DNA of 64,000 nucleotides, taken from the NCBI RefSeq assembly GCF_003945545.1, contig NZ_CP029617.1:1809001-1873000 (forward strand), written 5' to 3'. Shown one piece after another: positions 59,760 to 64,000 of this stretch. The stretch is from Streptomyces sp. WAC 01529 (GTDB taxonomy: Bacteria; Actinomycetota; Actinomycetes; Streptomycetales; Streptomycetaceae). The notes under the pieces are model-generated. The model was not told where the DNA came from. It did no database searches and saw only the letters and a program-made list of their open reading frames with translations. Position 1 is the first letter of the stretch; each line of letters opens with the position of its first letter. The position numbers and the translations under genes are program-made.

Positions 59760-59794
59760 AGTGCGGCCCTCGGCGCCGCACCGCGGGCCGCACT
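59760..59794 (-). terminator. terminator-like stem-loop after uvrB
   Basis: A perfect 10-bp stem AGTGCGGCCC / GGGCCGCACT with a 15-nt loop lies 69 bp after the uvrB stop, before the terD promoter region. Confidence 0.6.
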
Positions 59795-59863
59795 TTGTGG
59801 CGGTCCTGCAACAGACCGGCCAGTACGCCGTTTCCCCTCCCCCAGGCGTGCTTCCGCAGGCCT

Positions 59864-62017
59864 TTAGGCCTGGCCCGCCTCCCTCATCTGGCGCAGCTCC
59901 TTCTTCATCTCCGACACCTCGTCGCGCAGCCGCGCGGCGATCTCGAACTGGAGGTCGGCGGCGGCCGCGCGCATGCGCGCGGTCATCTCCTCGATCTGCT
60001 CGGCCAGTTCGGCGGCGGGGCGGTTGGTCGGGACGGTCTCGCCCTTCTTGCCCTTGGCCTTGGCGGCGGTGCCCGCCTTGCCCGCCTTGGCCGCGTCGCC
60101 GCCGAGCGCGGGCACCGGGGCCTTGGCGCCCTTGCCCGCCTTCGGCTTGCGGTAGTCGGAGCCGAGGAGCTGTTCGGTGTCGACCTCTTCGCGCGCGATC
60201 GCCGACACGATGTCGTTGATCTTCTTGCGCAGCGGCTGCGGGTCGATCCCCCGCTCCTTGTTGTACGCGATCTGCTTCTCGCGGCGGCGGTTGGTCTCGT
60301 CGATGGCCTTCTCCATCGCCGGGGTGATCTTGTCGGCGTACATATGGACCTGGCCGGAGACGTTGCGCGCCGCGCGGCCGATGGTCTGGATCAAGGAGGT
60401 CCCCGAACGCAGGAAGCCCTCCTTGTCGGCGTCGAGGATCGCCACCAGGGAGACCTCGGGCAGGTCGAGGCCCTCGCGCAGGAGGTTGATGCCGACCAGG
60501 ACGTCGTACTCACCGGCGCGCAGCTCGCGCAGCAGCTCCACGCGGCGCAGAGTGTCGACGTCGCTGTGCAGATAGCGGACCTGGATGCCCAGCTCAAGGA
60601 AGTAGTCGGTGAGGTCCTCGGCCATCTTCTTGGTGAGCGTGGTGACCAGGACGCGCTCGTCCTTCTCGGTGCGGGTGCGGATCTCGTGCACCAGGTCGTC
60701 GATCTGCCCCTCGGTCGGCTTGACGACGACCTCGGGGTCGACGAGGCCGGTGGGGCGGATGATCTGCTCGACGAAGCCGTCGCCGCGCGACAGCTCGTAC
60801 TTCCCCGGGGTCGCCGAGAGATAGACCGTCTGGCCGATGCGGCCGAGGAACTCCTCCCACTTCAGGGGGCGGTTGTCCAGCGCGGACGGCAGGCGGAAGC
60901 CGTGGTCGACGAGGGTGCGCTTGCGGGAGGCGTCGCCCTCGTACATCGCGCCGATCTGCGGGACCGTGACGTGCGACTCGTCGAGGACGAGGAGGAAGTC
61001 CTCGGGGAAGTAGTCCAGGAGGGTGTTGGGGGCCGTGCCGGGGGCTCGGTCGTCGAAGTGCATCGAGTAGTTCTCGACGCCGGAGCAGGAGCCGATCTGG
61101 CGGAGCATCTCCAGGTCATACGTGGTGCGCATGCGCAGGCGCTGGGCCTCCAGCATCTTGCCCTGCTTCTCCAGCTCGGCGAGGCGCTCGGTCAGCTCCT
61201 TCTCGATGCCGGTGACCGCCTTCTCCAGGCGCTCGGGGCCCGCCACGTAGTGCGACGCCGGGAAGACGTACAGGTGGTCGTCGTCGCTGATGACCTCGCC
61301 GGTGAGCGGGTGGAGGGTGGAGAGCGCCTCGATCTCGTCGCCGAACATCTCGATGCGGACGGCCAGTTCCTCGTAGACCGGGAAGATCTCGATCGTGTCG
61401 CCGCGGACGCGGAAGGTGCCGCGGGTGAACGCCAGGTCGTTGCGCGTGTACTGGATGTCGACGAAGCGGCGCAGCAGCTGGTCGCGGTCGATCTCGTCGC
61501 CGACCTTGAGCGGGACCATGCGGTCCACGTACTCCTGCGGGGTGCCGAGGCCGTAGATGCAGGAGACGGAGGCGACCACGATCACGTCGCGGCGGGTCAG
61601 CAGGGAGTTCGTCGCGGAGTGGCGCAGGCGCTCCACTTCCTCGTTGATCGAGGAGTCCTTCTCGATGTACGTGTCCGACTGCGGGACGTATGCCTCGGGC
61701 TGGTAGTAGTCGTAGTACGAGACGAAGTACTCGACCGCGTTGTTCGGCAGGAGCTCGCGGAATTCGTTCGCCAGCTGGGCGGCCAGTGTCTTGTTCGGCG
61801 CCATCACTAGGGTGGGGCGCTGGAGCTTCTCGATCATCCACGCGGTGGTGGCCGACTTGCCGGTGCCGGTCGCGCCGAGGAGGACGACATCCTTCTCACC
61901 GGCGAGGATGCGCCGCTCCAGCTCGGCGATGGCCGCCGGCTGGTCGCCGCTGGGCTGGTAGGGACTGACGACCTCGAAAGGTGCCACCGTGCGTTCGATC
62001 TTGGATACGGGCCGCAT
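59864..62017 (-). CDS. uvrB: excinuclease ABC subunit B
   Basis: 717 residues. The helicase-like damage-verification subunit. Walker [18 protein letters not shown], beta-hairpin region [20 protein letters not shown], motif [13 protein letters not shown], motif VI region [19 protein letters not shown], and the C-terminal UVR motif [20 protein letters not shown] that binds UvrC. Between the helicase core and UVR motif is a Lys/Gly/Ala-rich linker ([31 protein letters not shown]). TACGGT lies 7 nt before the ATG and no strong ribosome site is seen, so a leaderless mRNA is likely. Confidence 0.96.
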   Translation of the reverse strand: MRPVSKIERTVAPFEVVSPYQPSGDQPAAIAELERRILAGEKDVVLLGATGTGKSATTAWMIEKLQRPTLVMAPNKTLAAQLANEFRELLPNNAVEYFVSYYDYYQPEAYVPQSDTYIEKDSSINEEVERLRHSATNSLLTRRDVIVVASVSCIYGLGTPQEYVDRMVPLKVGDEIDRDQLLRRFVDIQYTRNDLAFTRGTFRVRGDTIEIFPVYEELAVRIEMFGDEIEALSTLHPLTGEVISDDDHLYVFPASHYVAGPERLEKAVTGIEKELTERLAELEKQGKMLEAQRLRMRTTYDLEMLRQIGSCSGVENYSMHFDDRAPGTAPNTLLDYFPEDFLLVLDESHVTVPQIGAMYEGDASRKRTLVDHGFRLPSALDNRPLKWEEFLGRIGQTVYLSATPGKYELSRGDGFVEQIIRPTGLVDPEVVVKPTEGQIDDLVHEIRTRTEKDERVLVTTLTKKMAEDLTDYFLELGIQVRYLHSDVDTLRRVELLRELRAGEYDVLVGINLLREGLDLPEVSLVAILDADKEGFLRSGTSLIQTIGRAARNVSGQVHMYADKITPAMEKAIDETNRRREKQIAYNKERGIDPQPLRKKINDIVSAIAREEVDTEQLLGSDYRKPKAGKGAKAPVPALGGDAAKAGKAGTAAKAKGKKGETVPTNRPAAELAEQIEEMTARMRAAAADLQFEIAARLRDEVSEMKKELRQMREAGQA

Positions 62018-62024
62018 GGAATCC

Positions 62025-62030
62025 ACCGTA
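62025..62030 (-). promoter_or_regulatory. -10 box of a predicted leaderless uvrB transcript
   Basis: TACGGT on the minus strand ends 7 nt (GGATTCC) before the uvrB ATG at 62017. Confidence 0.45.
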
Positions 62031-62146
62031 CGACCCAGCACTGACAACCGGGCGTGATCAGCCGCTCAGCAGGGCTCCGCCACCGGTTCCGCGGCGGGTG
62101 AGAGCCGGGTTCCGAGGCGGGTGAGCGCACCGGGTCCGCGCGGGCG

Positions 62147-63019
62147 TCACCAGTTCTGCGGGGTGCGCGAGCCCGGTCGCCGGCGGGTCCCGCGGCGGGG
62201 CACGGCGTGCCGGTCGCCCGAGCGGGGGACGGGGTAGGGGCGGCGGGGCCCCGCGCCCTTCGCGGCGCTCCGGGGGTCCGGATGGCGGCCGCCCATCAGG
62301 ATCAGCGGGTCGAACATGACGATCACGCCCGCGAGGAGCAGGAAGGCGAGCGGCCCGATCATCATCGGCGCGAGGATCTCGGCGGGCGAGTCGCCGGGCG
62401 GGGCCGCTCCCGAGCCGTGCAGGTGGACGCTGAGTGCCGCCATTCCGGTGTAGTGCATGCCGCTCACGGCCAGGCCCATGACGAGGCTCGCGCCGAGGCT
62501 CCACAGGAAGCCTCTGACCTGCGCGGCCGCCCAGAGCGCGGCGGTGGCGGCGGCCATGGCGATCGCGACGGACGCGGCGACGGTGAGCGTGTTGTACTCC
62601 AGCGTCCCGCGAAGGCGCATACCGGCCATGCCCAGGTAGTGCATGGACGCCACGCCGAGGCCGGTGATGGTGCCGCCGGTGAACAGGGCGGTCCCGGTCG
62701 CGCCGCGGTAGCCGACGATGAAGATGCCGATGCCCACCATGACGATGGCGACGGCGAGGCTCGCGAAGGTCAGCGCCTTGTCGTAGTGGATGGGCGCCTC
62801 CTTGACGGTGAAGCCCATCATCGCCACGAAGTGCATGGTCCAGATCCCGGAGCCGATCGCGGCCGAGCCGAGCGCGAGCCAGCCGGGCCGCCAGGAGTGG
62901 GCGACGAGCAGCGATCTGGTCGTGCAGCGCAGCCCGAGCGCTCCCCCGAGGCAGGCCATGACGTAGGCCACCACCGGGGTGACGACTCCGTAGCTGAACC
63001 CGTCGACCGTGCCCTGCAT
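62147..63019 (-). CDS. MHYT-domain integral membrane protein
   Basis: 290 residues, seven predicted helices. The three MHYT-type motifs are SGIWTMHFVAMMGF, VASMHYLGMAGM and VSGMHYTGMAAL; their Met/His/Tyr are proposed to bind copper and sense O2, CO or NO (family proposal). A basic, Pro/Arg-rich cytoplasmic tail of ~50 residues follows, with no GGDEF/EAL or kinase domain, unlike many MHYT sensors. GGGAGGG sits about 9 nt before the ATG at 63019. The gene diverges from the GDPD gene. Confidence 0.92.
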   Translation of the reverse strand: MQGTVDGFSYGVVTPVVAYVMACLGGALGLRCTTRSLLVAHSWRPGWLALGSAAIGSGIWTMHFVAMMGFTVKEAPIHYDKALTFASLAVAIVMVGIGIFIVGYRGATGTALFTGGTITGLGVASMHYLGMAGMRLRGTLEYNTLTVAASVAIAMAAATAALWAAAQVRGFLWSLGASLVMGLAVSGMHYTGMAALSVHLHGSGAAPPGDSPAEILAPMMIGPLAFLLLAGVIVMFDPLILMGGRHPDPRSAAKGAGPRRPYPVPRSGDRHAVPRRGTRRRPGSRTPQNW

Positions 63020-63202
63020 GCGCGGTAGCCCTCCCGCCTGTTGTGCCCAAATGCCCCGAAACGTCCCATACACCCCCTACCGTCGGCCATCTGAAAGACC
63101 GTCGGCTGACGCAGAGAGTAAAGCTCACGCCGGGACGCCAGAACGATTTTCCGGCAAAGAATCGCGCTACCCGCGCGCGGGGTCCTCGACTTTGGTGACT
63201 CC

Positions 63203-63224
63203 GTTCAATCTGTGGCCATCCTGC
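63203..63224 (+). promoter_or_regulatory. candidate PHO box (two 11-bp direct repeats)
   Basis: GTTCAATCTGT followed by GGCCATCCTGC lies 70-91 bp before the GDPD start. Repeat 1 fits the GTTCA core of Streptomyces PhoP direct-repeat units; repeat 2 matches about 8 of 11 positions. A promoter of a phosphate-scavenging phosphodiesterase is a sensible place for it. Confidence 0.4.
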
Positions 63225-63293
63225 ACCTGTTTCCCGTTGGCCGTGGACTGTCACTCTCGACCGGTCCGCGATCTCACGACGCGAGGAGTACCC

Positions 63294-64000
63294 GTGTTCG
63301 CACGCGCTGCCGCTGCCACCACCGCCGCCGCCCTCCTGGGGGCCTGTGCACTCGTCCTCCCCTCCGCCCCCGCTTCCGCGCAGGCGCCCGCGGCGCCGCA
63401 GGCCGCCCACCACGGCAGGCCGCTGGTCGTCGCCCACCGCGGCGCCTCCGCGTACGCCCCGGAGAACACCCTGGCCGCCATCGACAAGGCGCGCGACATG
63501 GGCTTCCGCTGGGTCGAGAACGACGTCCAGCGGACCAAGGACGGCGAACTCGTGATCATGCACGACGACAACCTGAAGCGGACGACCAACGTCGAGGAGG
63601 TCTTCCCCGACCGTGCCCCGTGGAAGGTCGCGGACTTCACGGCGGCGGAGATCGCGCGGCTCGACGCGGGCAGCTGGTTCAGCCCGAAGTACGCGGGTGA
63701 GCGCGTGCCGACCCTCAGGCAGTACATGAACCGTGTCTCGCGCAACCACCAGAGCCTCGTCTTCGAGTTCAAGAAGCCCGAGCTGTACCCGGGCATCGAG
63801 TACCAGGGCCTGCGCGTGCTGCGCGAGACGGGCTGGCTCGACAAGAGCCACGTACGCAACAGACTGGTCATCCAGAGCTTCAGCGCCAACAGCGTGCGGA
63901 CCGTGCACGCGCTGCGGCCGGATGTGAAGACCGGCTTCCTCGGCACGCCCGCGGTCGCCGACCTGCCCGCGTACGCGCGCTTCTCCGACCAGATCAACTC
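63294..64000 (+). CDS. glpQ: secreted glycerophosphodiester phosphodiesterase (3' end outside window)
   Basis: About 235 codons are visible; the frame is open at the window end. Signal peptide about 1-30 (ALLGACALVLPSAPASA, cleavage after ASA; LLGAC could also be a weak lipobox). The GDPD catalytic motifs are VAHRGASAYAPENTL, WVENDVQRTKDGELVIMHDD and VFEFKKPELYPGIEYQ. It cleaves glycerophosphodiesters (such as teichoic-acid or phospholipid products) to glycerol-3-phosphate. GTG 63294 has AGGAG 6 nt upstream. Probably equivalent to the second GlpQ of S. coelicolor, as I recall. Confidence 0.92.
   Translation, partial: MFARAAAATTAAALLGACALVLPSAPASAQAPAAPQAAHHGRPLVVAHRGASAYAPENTLAAIDKARDMGFRWVENDVQRTKDGELVIMHDDNLKRTTNVEEVFPDRAPWKVADFTAAEIARLDAGSWFSPKYAGERVPTLRQYMNRVSRNHQSLVFEFKKPELYPGIEYQGLRVLRETGWLDKSHVRNRLVIQSFSANSVRTVHALRPDVKTGFLGTPAVADLPAYARFSDQIN

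Noticed and set aside
59099..61810. 903-codon plus-strand frame
   Set aside because: Antisense to terD and uvrB; same shadow composition.

Overview
The window is a very GC-rich chromosomal segment of a Streptomyces (or a very close relative). The signs are near-saturated G/C at third codon positions, many GTG starts, four-base ATGA/GTGA overlaps inside operons, WhiA, an RbpA-type protein, OpcA, a mycothiol-dependent enzyme family and a SufR-headed suf operon. From memory, the gene order resembles the S. coelicolor core region around SCO1920-SCO1968. I see no insertion sequence, prophage, CRISPR array, rRNA or tRNA. It is essentially core genome with a few accessory islets.

Layout. 1-1.63 kb: a DUF3618 protein and phage-holin-fold protein pair, then a two-gene unit of unknown function. 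1.8-3.6 kb: a SigE-type ECF sigma factor coupled to a membrane-tethered beta-propeller protein. 3.7-7.5 kb: a lipoprotein, dapD, a TetR/SMR efflux pair and an integral membrane protein. 7.6-14.2 kb: the complete sufR-B-D-Rieske-C-S-U-T operon for Fe-S cluster assembly. 14.4-19.8 kb: an ABC-2 exporter, heme A synthase (ctaA), an amidohydrolase, a conserved small protein and heme O synthase (ctaB). 20.1-26.8 kb: the pentose phosphate operon tkt-tal-zwf-opcA-pgl, followed by a convergent small regulator-like gene and pgi. 29.3-33.2 kb: rbpA-like, secG, and the lower-glycolysis cluster gap-pgk-tpiA. 33.4-36.4 kb: a large secreted M14 carboxypeptidase. 36.5-41.5 kb: uvrC-rapZ-yvcK-whiA, a tightly overlapped operon. 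41.6-46.8 kb: a secreted papain-like protease with a membrane-anchored partner, a divergent putative DNA-binding protein, a Tat/lipobox Rieske protein, a PfkB kinase and a crotonase. 46.9-53.3 kb: uvrA, a mycothiol-dependent enzyme-like gene, a metallo-beta-lactamase-fold hydrolase, aroQ and an S66 LD-carboxypeptidase. 53.4-59.7 kb: an MHS transporter, a ChaA-type antiporter, TerC, a TerD/FtsK-like fusion and TerD. 59.9-64 kb: uvrB, an MHYT sensor-type membrane protein and the start of a secreted GDPD (cut by the window end).

The genes form coherent modules: Fe-S assembly and heme A/O synthesis side by side, NADPH-producing pentose phosphate enzymes next to pgi and triose-phosphate glycolysis, and all three UvrABC excinuclease genes within about 23 kb. 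The most interesting non-coding signals are: a strong candidate yybP-ykoY (Mn2+) riboswitch before terC, with a visible alternative pairing that can hide the Shine-Dalgarno; a near-perfect 40-bp palindrome overlapping the start of the SMR gene beside its TetR; a CAAC-N6-GTTG SufR operator; an iron-box-like palindrome between suf and the ABC exporter; and at least ten genes whose -10 box lies only 6-8 nt before the start codon, predicting leaderless mRNAs. I do not see a clearly undescribed large system. The best candidates for new biology are the TerD-FtsK-like fusion beside TerD/TerC and the protease/membrane-partner pair.
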